A stretch of 64,000 nt of DNA from Cristatella mucedo (lineage: Eukaryota; Bryozoa; Phylactolaemata; Cristatellidae): contig WPIO01000006.1 of NCBI GenBank assembly GCA_009760855.2, positions 12,591,001-12,655,000 on the forward strand. Reading direction: 5' to 3'. Both the position numbers and the translations under genes were made by a program. Positions 19,406 through 31,700 of the stretch are shown in pieces. How positions within the stretch are numbered: the stretch's first letter is position 1; each line of letters opens with the position of its first letter. The notes under the pieces are model-generated. The model was not told the DNA's origin. It worked only from the letters and a program-made list of their open reading frames with translations, and ran no database searches.

Positions 19406-19461
19406 TGGATGCCCACTGCGACGAAGCGCCGGCAATTGACCAGGGCATTAATGACAACAGG
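19406..19461 (+). CDS. weak candidate first coding exon of an unknown gene
   Basis: GGCCATGGATG, a good translation-start context, opens MDAHCDEAPAIDQGINDN plus two bases, followed by a strong donor CAG|GTAAGC. It lies in a GC-rich stretch downstream of CTU2. I recognise no family and found no convincing second exon; an acceptor TTTTTTTTCAG at about 20,118 would continue with a short frame ending soon after. Treat as a lead only. Confidence 0.22.
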
Positions 19462-19635
19462 TAAGCCAGCCTCAAAGTGCCTTGCTGTGGCCAAGCGGCT
19501 GATTTTGCCTGCTCGTTTTGTGTTGGTGGCGATTAAGAGGGTGGGGCTGGGCAAGCAGCAGATCTAGATGCTGCGGCCGTCAGCGTTTTTTTTCTCTCCG
19601 TGCCCCATCGCTTGATTCAGTCATAGTTCAGCACT

Positions 19636-19715
19636 GGACTGACGTCCCGAGGTCGTGGGCTCGAATCCTGCAGTGGGCGATCCCTTGTTGCCACTGCAAG
19701 GTGGCAACAAGGGGA
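19636..19715 (+). repeat. partial SINE-A copy
   Basis: GACGTCCCGAGGTCGTGGGC, then TCGAATCCTGCAGTGGGCGA: the middle of SINE-A with box B but without the box A end. A GTGTGTGT run at 19,763-19,780 and a G-rich run at 19,793-19,809 follow. Confidence 0.65.
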
Positions 19716-20559
19716 TTGGCTTCCCTGCCACTATACAGAGGATGCTAAATGAGCGAGTATTTTGTGTGTGTGTGTGTGTGTAGCAGACTAGGTGGGGGTG
19801 GGGGGGGGTGAAGAAGTGCTGCTTCTTCGGGCGGCTGATGCCAAAAAAAGAAAAGAGAAAGAAACAAGCAATTGTAGAGGCCGCAACTTAAAGCTGCAAA
19901 AGCTCGTGCATTGTCGCTGCCTGCACCTGTGCTTGGTAGAGAGCGAGCCGCTGCTTAAGGCTGGACATGGAGGCCAGGCTGGACATGGTCACAGTTGGCA
20001 TTTAGCATTTGGTCTCTTTTTGCTATTCCGACTATCGAATGTTGGCAAATAATCGGTTTGCGACCGAATGGTTTTGCCTGTGGCAGTTGTGGCACTTGAG
20101 TTTTCACTTTTTTTTCAGCTTACACGTGCGCACCAGGACTACGTGCAGACCAGACTCTAGACGCTCAAGCTTCTTGTTGTTAAGCGTGAGCGTGTGCATC
20201 TTGTTAAACAGCAAACTACTTGGAGCACTCGCCGAATTCAATAACGTTTAATCAACTCCAGTGCAGACGTTAACTCTGACAGGAACTTACGTCGTCTGCT
20301 GCTGCTCGGCTGTGTCGTCTGCTGCGCTCCGATGCTCTAGCGTCTTTGCTCCCGCCTAGCTGCAGGAACGCTTCGCTCCGATTGGCTAGCCAAGGTCGAG
20401 AGGGGGCCCCAGCCTAGTACAGGCACACATTTAGGCAAGGCACTGCCATAGGCTGGGGTATGCACTCTCACATAACGATCTCAACGGGGCTTTAAGTAGT
20501 CTGTAGACCCTGGCTAGCAGAGGGTCTTCACCAGTTGACACGCTTGAATCATCCAGGAG

Positions 20560-22012
20560 TACAATGCAGTTCCAGTCTGGTTTTAGAACTAATCACTCCA
20601 CAGGGTCAGCATTGCTTCGGGTGTATAACGACCTACTTAGGAATTCAGACTTGGGTAGAGTTTCTCTGCTGTTTTGCTCGATATATAATTCATTTCTTTC
20701 GGCAGCTTTTGATACTATCGATCACAGAGTCCTTCTTGAGCGCCTCTCATCACGATTGGACATCACTGGCACTGCATTGCATTGGTTCGGATCCTATCTC
20801 AGTGAGAGACTCCAGAGTATTGATGCGAATGGGCAAAGATCATCCGACGAGCCTCTGAAATATGGGGTACCTCGAGGCTCTGTGCTTGGTCCTGTTGTTT
20901 TCACGGTTTATACTTTCCCTCATGCCGATGTGATTGCCATGCACAACCTAAACTTTCATTCCTATGCTGATGACACTTAGTTACCCTGTACCTCTGCTTT
21001 GATCCCTCCTAGCCCTCCAGCACGTCGAATTCTCTTAACTCCCTTGCTGCATGTATGTATTGATGACCTTCACACGTGGATGACAGCAAAGTTTCTTAAA
21101 TTGAATGATGATACAACCAACTTGCTAGTTATGGGCAAACCAAGTGTGATTCAGAAATCGGAAAGGTTAATGCTCAAAATCGGCTCTGCCAACATATCTT
21201 CTGTTGAATCTGCACGAAGTCTATGTGTCTTATTCCAAAGTGACCTTTCATTGGACGACCACATCAGCTCCACAGTCAAGTCTGCCTACTTTCAGCTGTA
21301 GAGCATTGCTAAAGTTTGGGCTTGTTTAGGCAGGGATACCACACCTAAGTTGGTCCATGCATTTGTGTCATCCCATCTGGACTTCTGCTTGCTGATCTAC
21401 CGGCCTGTGCACTCAGGCACTTACAGGTGGTGCAAAACTCTGCAGCTAGGGTTGTCTGTCGTGAGTGTCACAGTTGCCACATCACACCACTTCTCACCGA
21501 CCTGCCGGGGCTACCAGTCAAGCAACGGATCGATTTCAAGGTTTTGCCGATCACTTTTAGATCCCTTCATTATTTGGCTCTAGCCGACCTATCAGATCTA
21601 CTCCCTCACCAGGCTAAGCATAGTACCACCCGCTTTTCGGAATCTAATTGTTTACCTATACCTCGCACGAACCTCAAATTCTTTGGAGACCTGCCATAAG
21701 TTCTTATGCTCCCAAAGCCTGGAACTCACTCCCGACTTGCTTCATATTTTCTGACATTTAAAACGAAACTTAAAATACGTCTATTTAGGACATGATTTAG
21801 TGGGTCCTAAATATGCTGACAATGCATGCTATCCCCAACCATATTTGCATGCTGACTCTATGCATGTCACCCCTAACCATGTTATTCTTGTTGTTTCTTG
21901 AGCATGCTACCACTAACCATTTGATCGTGTTTTCTTTGCAGCAAATGTAAAGCGCCTAGAAAGAGATTGAGTTCTCTGGGGGCGCTATATCAAATGCATT
22001 ATTGTTATAATC
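20560..22012 (+). mobile_element. L2-clade LINE fragment, longer RT portion
   Basis: It starts earlier in the RT than the copy at 11.7 kb. The frame at 20,564-20,980 holds QSGFRTNHSTGSALLRVYND, FDTIDHRVLLERLSSRLDI, GVPRGSVLGPVVFTVYT and YADDT before a stop. Later frames hold FLKLNDDTTNLLVMGKPSV, FQSDLSLDDHISSTVKSAYF, and the C-terminal HITPLLTDLPGLPVKQRIDF. It ends with GTAAAGCGCCTAGAAAGAG, GGGCGCTATATCAAATGC, ATT. Stops and shifts make it dead. Confidence 0.9.
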
Positions 22013-22014
22013 AT

Positions 22015-23730
22015 TACAAATTGTTGCGGCACCAAGTCGGGTTCCAAAGCCGTCATGGTGCATCCAGCACGGTGAAAAATGCAGCTGCGGATTTGGCGAT
22101 GATTGGATTTGAGGAGTTGAGTGGCCATTCCTTTCCTGAGTGCTGAGACGGGTGTGCTAATCAGCTTGATGTGGCTTTCTTGGACCAAGTACACATGTTG
22201 CTTTGGGTAGTACGGTGTCCGATAATATGGAGCATGAGGGAAACTTGTTTATTCTCTTGAGGATACCGGCCGATAACGAAGTATCGTTTGATTGCTATGA
22301 AGTGATAGTATCATTAATAATTCTGGACTTGATAATTTGGTTTGACACAAAATTACCTGCCTGTTCACTATATCGTAAGTGGCGTTTTTGACACACTCTC
22401 ATATCATTGTGATTTTATTTGCAGAGAATTGCTGTCGACTGAACTGCTGATGAGTTTATGCTATGCTTGTCAGAGGACAATGGCAGATGTGGTGAGCAAA
22501 GCCGCCCAGTAGCCTTCAGGCTCTGCAGATGCACTGCTACGTGCACTCTTTCTACTGCCGTTTGAGCTGTGTCGTCGCGGTAGCAGTTTCTTAGAGGAAT
22601 ATTTTGCTTTGTAGATACTCCCGAACAGATTGATTCATTGTGTTTGGAAGAACCCTTGATTAAGGTGAATTGGATTTCCATCATTCACGAATAGCCATAA
22701 TGCCATTTCATTTAGTTATTAAATTGTATTAAATGATTTATGAATGAATGAACAAATGGGTACTTGTTGAGACATGGTGGTGAGATTCAGTAGTCCACAA
22801 AGGTTCTTTTCCAGACCTGCATTCGTCTGCAAGTCCTCTCAAGTCAACTGCAACTGTTTGCCTCTGGCTAGCACTAGAAAGCAAGCCCAAAACTGCCAAA
22901 AAATAAGAATGCATGAATCGTGAGTGTGGTATGCAAATGCCCCAGCAGCAAGGACAAAAGAGATTTCACGTCTTAAGTGCTGATCACTGATCAAAATATG
23001 CCACTTTTGTATGTAATATCAAAATTTGAGTGAAAGCGTGGAACCGAAATGGCCGCAAAGCAAAGCTGACTCGACTAGCTAATACCAGCAAATTAACCCC
23101 AGATCTGCTTTGTACTACTAGATCACTAGCCGGAAAGAAGCAACTGCTACTTGTTGCCTCATTGTACTAGCCGACCAATCGAACTACCCCCGGGGGCGTA
23201 TCAAACGCAACCGCGATCAAAACCGCTATGGCAGCCCCGAGTCTGTCGATGCGTTCACAAGTCTTTGTAAATGCGACGTTCATATATTGCACCACTGCTC
23301 GAGAAGGTGCAGTGCTTCTGTAAGTATAATGCACATACACCCCTTGACGATGCGAATTACTTAACAGTATACACGTTTCGACAAAGCATCGTTAAATGCT
23401 TACCTATTCTTCGTCCTCTTCTCATACTTGTCTACGATGATGATCGCAGCAGTAATCATCAATTGCTGCACGTGTTTGCCTTGCGGCTTCCACTGGAATA
23501 GGCTAGTCTTATTCTGCATCACAAATTAGAGCAGGCAGGTTAATTTGGCTATCAATTTTCCCTGCATTGGCAGTGTAAATGTGCAAAGACTGGGATGAAA
23601 GTATCTAGTATAAACTGAGCCAAAAGGAGGTTGTAAATATTTTGTGGAGCCTTGTCCTGATAGCAACTGGTGTAGGCCGAACTCCACACCATCAGCAGCC
23701 TGTCGATATCGCTCCATATTTGTTCTGAGA
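22015..23730. other. intergenic, nothing recognised
   Basis: Unique-looking sequence with no supported exon. Open frames (for example 22,415-22,684 on the - strand and 23,271-23,501 on the + strand) carry no known motif. Confidence 0.4.
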
Positions 23731-23734
23731 TTCA

Positions 23735-23850
23735 ATTCAGGCGGCTGGCTGGGCCTCTACATTAGCACCAAACAATGATTTCCCAAAAAGTACTTCACTA
23801 ATCTGTCAGTGTACTCAGGGTCATTATCTTGCTGCCAAATGTAACAACCC
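23735..23850 (-). pseudogene. Tc1/mariner transposase scrap (third-acidic-residue region)
   Basis: Read on the - strand, W-Q-Q-D-N-D-P-E-Y-T at about 23,816-23,845 matches the FQQDNDPKHT motif of Tc1 transposases, which holds the second or third catalytic acidic residue region. A short WxSQxP-like block follows, but frames break within about 100 bases. Confidence 0.65.
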
Positions 23851-24059
23851 TCAAGCAGAGTATTTAGCGATGAAGTCAAACTTCCTTGCGACCATAACCC
23901 GGTGCTCGGAATTTAGGTGTCTTCGACAGCATCCTAAATTTTGAAAGCTCCAATAAGAAAACTGCTTCCACAGCTAGCCATCACGTCCGATCCCTATCTA
24001 AGATTAGGAACTGTCTTCCACGGCTGCTTACAAAGAATTCAACAAGAACTCCTCGGTTC

Positions 24060-24672
24060 TGCCTCAGCTAGATTACAGTAATTCCCTTATGGCTAGGGTA
24101 ACAAAAAAGCCACTAGCTGGCGATGAATGTGGCTGCAAGGCTAGTTGACAAATCCTGGAGCTTTGACCATGTTATGCTTTGCTGAAAGAGCTTGGATGGC
24201 TGCCGGTTGATCAACGGATACAGAGCAAAGTTCGTACACTGGCCCACAAGACCTGCCACGGCTTGGCTCCTCCATACCTAGCTGAACTGCTGCACCAGTT
24301 TCAGCCTCCTCAGGTCCTGTATGGACAATAAATTAGCTGTTCCATTTTTCTGCTTAAGAGCCCTTTGGCACCAGAAGCTTTTGCTCTGCAGGTCCTAGAC
24401 TGTGGAAATCACTTCCACAATGCTTACAAAACTACTACTAATCTTCTATTGCCGACTACGGCACATCCTTTCCAGCGGTCCTGAGCTGCTGCCTCCATCA
24501 CTACCTCAACTGCTCTCCCGACTCAGCTATGCTTCTCACTTTGTTGTTGCGTGAGATGAAGTCTGCCGAATGCGTAAACAAAGCCACGTAGGCTGTGAGT
24601 ATGCTATACAAATTCCTCCTACGTTCTAGAAAACACCCACATAGCCTTTGTGGAATTACAGAGATCTATTTC
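24060..24672 (+). repeat. LINE-B 3' fragment
   Basis: Carries the family blocks: GGCTGCAAGGCTAGTTGACA, a WMAAG/LID region in broken frames, CACAAGACCTGCCACGGCTT, GACAATAAATTAGCTGTTCC, and the tail AACACCCACATAGCCTTTG. Frame breaks throughout. Confidence 0.8.
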
Positions 24673-24674
24673 AT

Positions 24675-25020
24675 CAGCAGGGGTAACCGACGATGTACGG
24701 ACAACTGCTTGACTGCTTCCTTAATATAATAATAATAATGACTGCTTCCTTAATAACTGCCCCTCAATTGGGGCTTATTTATGGGGTAGGGCTTATATTA
24801 AGAGCATCCTAAGAAATCATGTTTGGGCTTATTGTTCCGGTTGGTCAGCATTTCCGGGGAAAACGATAGTACTGCTCACATGCATGATCCAGGTCGCTGG
24901 CTTCATTCCTGCTGCAGGCTATATTTTACTGCCAACCGGGAACCACTAAGGTACCTGCCAAGGCTCTCCTACCACTACCGTAAGCAAGCTGGTGAATCAG
25001 AATCTTGAAAATATTGTCCT
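24675..25020. other. intergenic, mostly unrecognised
   Basis: A short CTGGCTTCATTCCTGCTGCA block near 24,900 vaguely recalls a SINE box B, but is too weak to call. Otherwise nothing. Confidence 0.35.
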
Positions 25021-25022
25021 AC

Positions 25023-25360
25023 TAATAATAATAGTAATAATGCATTTGTATAGCCCTCAGAGAACTCAATCTCTAGGCACTTTACATATGCTGTAAAAGA
25101 AGCACGATCATATCGTTAGCTAGCATGCTCAATGACTACAAGCCTCCCAAGGTTAGATGTGACATGCACAGGGTCAGGATGCATATATGGTTAGTGACAG
25201 TATGCACAGTGTCAGCATACATAAGCACACAAAGGATGAATCACATGGGCCCACTAAATGTTGTGATAAATAAAAAGGTGCGTTTTAGCTTTTTAAATGT
25301 AGTCATGTCCGAGGATGATATTATGACGTCAGGCGGGAGTGAGGTCCAGTCCTAAGATTG
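25023..25360 (-). repeat. L2-type LINE 3' fragment, reverse orientation
   Basis: TAATAATAATAGTAATAATG, CATTTGTATAGCCCTCAGAG, then the reverse complement of the GCATGCTGACACTGTGC-type 3' region. It lies about 240 bases downstream of the RBM39 poly(A) signal, on the same strand as that gene. Confidence 0.82.
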
Positions 25361-25602
25361 TTAGATTGGCAGACGTGAGCATGTAAGCACTGCAAAAACG
25401 ATTCTTTTTTTAGCGCGACTTTATCACGCCTATCTTGTAGGGATGCTGCATTGAAACTAGTTAGCAGAAGTAAGTATGGTGAGCCAACATTGCGGTAAAA
25501 GTTGTCTGAAATCAACCAGGGTTACCAAACTGCTCTGCCTTGCCGCACAGTCGGCGATAACTTCAGACATACAAACCAGTGCTGTAAATAGCAAGTGAAA
25601 CA

Positions 25603-25608
25603 TTTATT
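25603..25608 (-). promoter_or_regulatory. RBM39 polyadenylation signal AATAAA
   Basis: The - strand reads AATAAA about 45 bases after the RBM39 stop codon, in the AT-rich context AATATAATAAATGTTTCAC. This is the canonical poly(A) signal. It would give a very short 3' UTR of roughly 60-70 bases. Confidence 0.8.
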
Positions 25609-25651
25609 ATATTACAAATGAGCACCTATTTACAAATAAGACATGCACGAT

Positions 25652-25788
25652 TTACATCGTGTTCACGGCAGATAAGCTTCCCGGCATGACCCTCGCAGCT
25701 GGCATAAGCAGCTGTGTCGTCTTTTGAGCTTCGGCAAACAGTTGGTGATAGTTCGGTAGAGGCACATAAGCAGCAGTTATCATCTTGC
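25652..25788 (-). CDS. RBM39: RBM39 coding exon 10 with stop
   Basis: Acceptor TTGCTGTTATAG after a 90-base intron. KMITAAYVPLPNYHQLF closes the UHM, then 27 further residues to TAA at 25,654-25,652. Vertebrate RBM39 ends with a shorter LLVPSRR-type tail; here TQLLMPAARVMPGS is followed by a few extra residues. Confidence 0.94.
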
Positions 25789-28700
25789 CTATAACAGCAA
25801 GCCAGCACTGGTCTGAGATCATGCTCCAAGAGCTCTGGAGCTTGGCAAGACAAATTCAGATGCAAAAACCCTGCTTACCTGCAAACCAGCGTCCGTGCAG
25901 CGACTGCACCGACGCTACTGCAGACGCAATACTCGGACATTTCACGTAGACGTTGCCTTGCTGCGACGTTTTGTCGACGAATATGTGCAGAACCCCTCCA
26001 TGCTTGTTGCACTCCTCAATTACATCGTCGCGTATTTCAGCGTCGAAATTGGGGTTAGCTTCTCTGCAATACAGGTAACAATAATAATAATATTGCACTT
26101 GATAAAGCGCCCTCAGAGAACTTAATCTCTTTCTAGGCGCTTTACATTTGCTGCAAAGTGATATGCAATAGAATAGTAAGTAAAATCATGCTTGAAAAAC
26201 AAACAAAATGAACAATATGGTTAGGGGTGACATGCACAGGGTCAGCACGCAAATGTGGTTAGTGGCAGCATGCACAGTGTCAGCATGCACAGTGTCAGCA
26301 CGCACAAGCACAAAGACACAAGAGCTGACAACAATACTAAAAACTGTCGCACGCCAAAAAGTAGGATCTGAGGCTCGGCACACCGTGCGCCATCAGGCTG
26401 TCCATGCGAAAAATTGCCCATACTCACGAAATAGGGTCGAACATGTTGGACAGCATAAAGCACTGAGTTGCGATCGGAGGTGCGCCCACAATGCCAGCCG
26501 ACTGTTGCTGCAGTTGCAAAGCGTTCTGCGCTGCTGTGGGCAGCTGGAAACCCGTGCCCTCGGCGAGCTTGGCCATCAGTTGGAGGCGACCTGTAGCTCC
26601 CAGGTCGAAGCCTACGACAGGGGAGGGGCAACTGATTGCGTTATTGGGTACGCAGAACAACAGAAGCAGAAGAAACGGAACGGCTGCACTTGGCACGCTG
26701 ACGAAGATAACATTAACAATACCAGCACGGTCGGTGTCATCGTGATCCAGGGCTCCGCCAGGACCGTCGCTTCGCTCTGTGACGTGTCCCACCTTCATGG
26801 GCCGTCCAGCCAACTCAAAGCCGTTGAGCTGCTGCATGGCCTTCATGGCATCTTCACTGCTTCGAAACTGTGAGACAGAGAGGCGAAAAACGGGCGTTCC
26901 GAAGATTGCAAACGACCGCACGTCGCTGCTACCCGACCACGCCCACTTCACCATCTTGCGTAACATGTTGGCGCATAAAACTGATGGCAGGGCGCTTCTA
27001 CAGTGAGCGTTGCCATTTTATGGACTTTTTTAGCTCGGTAACGATCCAACAACCTACTGCTGCTGCCGCTGCTCTTCGAGTCCCGGAAACGCATCACCGG
27101 TGGGAGCATCACGACGTGTAGCTATCACAACTGCTGTGCCTGCATGCGCAAGAAGTGCAACGCAGAACATCTGCTTCTCTCAACGAAGGCTGCCTAAACG
27201 TGTGGTAGCTCTCGCCCTACACACCTCTGCTGTATAGCGAGCACACTGGGCACTGACGTCGGGGAGCATTTGGAAGCAGACAGCTATCACCGGGCTCTCA
27301 GAAATACTTCGATGGGTAGCATCACTCGCATAGGGCTAGCCCACTGTCGAGCGGCCGGAAGCAGGGAGGGATGGCCCGGTAGCATACAAATCCTATGCAA
27401 GAAATATGGACGGAACGCCACTATCAGATAGTGAGACGATGATGGGCGGTGTCAGCTTTGCTTAAAACAGTGGAAAACCATGTGACAACTTAGTAGTCGA
27501 TGAGACAAAGCGAAAAGGAAACGCCAAGCGTTCAGACAAACAAGAATCAATCGTAAATATCGTAATGAAAAACTTGCCGTAACAAAGCCATATCCCTTGG
27601 AACGATTCGTTTCAGGGTCGGTGACAAGATTTATGTGGTCAATCTGAAACAACAGAGGATTATTATTGACACATTGGCTCAAGTTGCTAGTTTGAGGTGA
27701 GCACTCCTCACAAAAGAGAGTACAGCAGCACGGTTCAACGAGCCCTCATAATATCAAGGACAGCTGATGTGCTCACAACGCAAGTAGGTACGAAATGACA
27801 AACCAAACGGTGAGGGCTAAAGCTAAAGGTTGACAATGATGATTTCCCTTCCTTTCATATGACGATTTTCACTAGCTATTTCACCTAGAACCGTAGTGCA
27901 CGAGATAATCAATGGGGGGCAAGACTAAGTCGACCGACAATGCAGATCATGCAGCTACTAAATCGACCGAGTCAGCAGCGGCGACTCAGCACAGGCGGTT
28001 TTCTTACATGCATATATGCTCGAAAACACGGCGGCTGAATTGCCGGTCGAAACACTTAGCCTATAGCTTAACTATAGAATCAGTTTACCTATCGTCGTGT
28101 TCGATGAACATCTGACATTACTACACGAGTGGCCAGCTTGATTTTAGACAGGCGTAGGCAGGCTAGTCATGGGCACTTTCAAATTAGCTCCCCCTCCCGC
28201 CCCCAAATGTCGACAGTGAGGTAAACTGGTCGAAGGGCTGCTTCAGGATATCACGACGGATTGGCATAAAACCACTGCTATTACAATCGCAGTGCGTAGT
28301 TCACTTCGCGTAAAATTGCAGCTGAAACCTACGATAGGGTAGAATTTTGCTCTGCCCCAAGAGGTCTCTGCCTCCAAATCGGTCTGATGCCGAGTTTTCT
28401 CCACTGCATTTTTCGATAGACAAGAAATAGAGCAACCCTAAAAGTCTTGAGCATTTTTGTTCATGCGGTATAGGTACAACGAAGACAGACGGCAGGCTGA
28501 CTTACTGGTTTCAGCAGACACTCCTCAAAAAAGGTGTCAATATGTACATGTACATAAATTGTGCATGAAAAACAGCCTCGGCGTGGAGTTATTTGGATGG
28601 CTGGCAGATATGAATTACCTCGTGGGTGAAGTTAATTCTCAATTCTCGTGAGTAGATTCTTTATTTTCAGTGGTGTGCCGAGCACGTTAAGTCTTGGTTA

Positions 28701-31700
28701 TTAGCTGCATGGGGTTCCTTGTGCACACCTTACTTATCTAACATAAAAGGAAGCTGGAAGATTTTGTTCCAACACGGATCATTGACATCTTTAATCGCAT
28801 CCAACTATGTCCAGCCCGTGGCTGAGCAAGCGAAAAATGAAACATTTTCAAACCTTAACAGTTGCATAAGCAGGCCTTAGCCATGCTTCGGAATGCATTT
28901 TTTGCAATAAAATCTCGGAGATGCTTAACGAATCTTTTTGCACTACGGAGTGATGATTCTACGAAGAATTCTCATCAACTAAAATTCTTATGGTTTACAG
29001 AAAGTCTCTGGGTTCACGGACTTGATTGAAAGTATCATTTAAGGTATCTTGATGTACTCTGCTGAAAGCCCAACTCTTTTCACTACAATGCCGAAAGGCA
29101 CCTATCATGAAGCTTGGTAGTCTTATCTCCCATTAATCATTCGTCAGGGAATAGTTTCTGCATACATTCATAGGACAACAACAAAGTCATCACGACAAAA
29201 TGCAATAGACGGACTTATGGGGCAAGACAGGACACTTACCTTGCCGAATGGTTCGAAAATACCACGTAGCATCTCTTCGGTTATGTTAAAATGAAGAGAT
29301 CCAACATACAGCCGCATAGGACCGGTATTCTGTGTCCTCATCAGAGACATGACACCCGATCCAGCAGCGCGGTTCTTCTCGGCATGTGATGGCTGAACAA
29401 TTATCGGTACGCCAAGCAGCTTCTGCCCACTTAAGCTGATGGCTTGCGGAGCAGACGACGCATCAATGAACTCGACATATGCTATGCCCTTTGAGCGTCG
29501 AGTTTTATTATCAGTAATAAGCCTTACGTCCTGTACCTAAAAGTAGGTATAACTGCACAGTGCTAGCATTCGGGGCGGCGCTCACGCCCCACTGTAGCCA
29601 CACCACAATGTAGCCACGCCGAGATCGACCAGCAACTGCCTCAGCCGCCGACGTTGTTTGCACGACGCACACAGGTAATCCGGCAGCCGGGCCTCAAGCC
29701 CGGCAAGGACACTGCAAGGACTGTCAACCGACGAGGCACCATAAGGAACGAACGGAAACTTGGCATCATAGTGAAGAGCAGACCAGCCTTGCCCTAATTT
29801 AAAAGGGGAGAGAGTGGGTTTAGCAAACTCCTTCAAACATGGCATGTTTGCCCAACTGGATAGCAGAACATTTCCCTGCAAACCGTACAACACGTCGACT
29901 CCGACCACAGACTGTGCCGGGGGTTCCTGAGGAGGTTGGCAGCTCATAAACTCGGCCACGGGACTGTAGATGCCCTACACCTGAACTTGGGCTAAAGAAG
30001 AGGGCATCTTGCCTAAAAACGCCCCTTTAGACTTGGCATTAGCATCCGGTCACATGCCTACAAGAAAATCCCACCAATCGGTGCCCAACGCGTATGAAAA
30101 ACACTCAGAAAGCCACGTGGATGAGCATCGGGTGGGTGGGGCTCACACAGTTCACGGACAACGTGCCGCTCACTCATCTTCGCGCCGGACGCAAAAATAT
30201 TTTTGGCCGCCCTCATCGACACACTCTCCCGCCAGGCCTCACTGTTAGTCTCTTGACTCCCTACGGTTATTTGCTGCCGTGCGCGGCAACGCGACATGAG
30301 ACGTAGATGCCCTACACCTGAACTTGGGCTAAAGAAGAGGGCATCTTGCCTAAAAACGCCCCTTTAGACTTGGCATTAGCATCCGGTCACATGCCTACAA
30401 GAAAATCCCACCAATCGGTGCCCAACGCGTATGAAAAACACTCAGAAAGCCACGTGGATGAGCATCGGGTGGGTGGGGCTCACACAGTTCACGGACAACG
30501 TGCCGCTCACTCGTCTTCGCGCCGGACGCAAAAATATTTTTGGCCGCCCTCATCGACACACTCTCCCGCCAGGCCTCACTGTTAGTCTCTTGACTCCCTA
30601 CGGTTATTTGCTGCCGTGCGCGGCAACGCGACATGAGACTAAATAAGGAGGGCTTGCGAATGTTACACCTGCGAGATTGGTCAAGAGTGGCTCTCATTCC
30701 CGAGTGGCTACCATGCGAGATCAGTGTGAAAGCGACCACGAGTTAGCAGCACTGCTGCAAAAGTGGTGCTCGGCTCAAGCTCGATTGCAATACTAATGCA
30801 GTCGAACTGACCGAATGAACGAACCGGATGAAGCCTGAGGAAACGACGGGCGTTATTACGGCGACAAGCAGGACAAAATGCGCGCGTTTTCCAAGAGCTA
30901 AAATGCGCCGTCACGATGCACTGTCCGCCATTGGTGACAACATTGGCGAAGACAAAATCTCCCGGTAAGCTTGGCATTTACAAGGCGGAGGTAAATCTCC
31001 ATCGCAATTTTATAACAAAGAACCGCTCAGATGCAAAAAGATGGAAATTGCTCACAAACCCTTCATTTTTAATTCAGCCTGACAGCTGCTACAAACAGGG
31101 TCTATTTATGTGAGAATCAAAAGCTAGCTTAAAACCCACGTGACCACTCACAAAAAAGCGACTTACTTTGCCGACCGACGCGAAAAACTCCTCCAAGTCT
31201 CGGGGCCGTAACTTGGCGGACAGCTGCATGCACAGCACTGTCCGAGCGTCTCTTTCTTCCGGAGTCATTTCAGGGCCTGGGTCTCGCCTAAAAGCAACAG
31301 CGTTCTGCCAAACTCCAGATGAGCTGACAAGACCTGTGTGCAATGCAGTGGGTCAGACACGTACCTGCCCAGAGTCCAAACACCATTCTTCCCAGGGCCG
31401 ATGCTACAAGCATGAAATATTGCCACTCTAAAGGCATGAAGACAAATAGAATGAACTCGTCTTGCAAAACTCGTGATCTTAAAAAGGTTCCACAGCAACA
31501 AAACCCATTGCTTGGATAACTGTTATACTACAACTTGGACAACAAACCAGCGTTAGACGATAGTACAAGATACAACATGTACTCAAGAGGCCATAAGAAC
31601 GTATGCACCCGGGATAGTCGCAATTCCGACGCTGCTGGGTCTACAAGCAGCTTAACGGCTCGAAAGTGAGTCCTTAGAAAAGGAAATGACGGACCCCACC

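Noticed and set aside
29966-30639. A CRISPR-like or satellite array at the 337-bp repeat
   Set aside because: There are only two units, with no spacers, in an intron of an animal gene.
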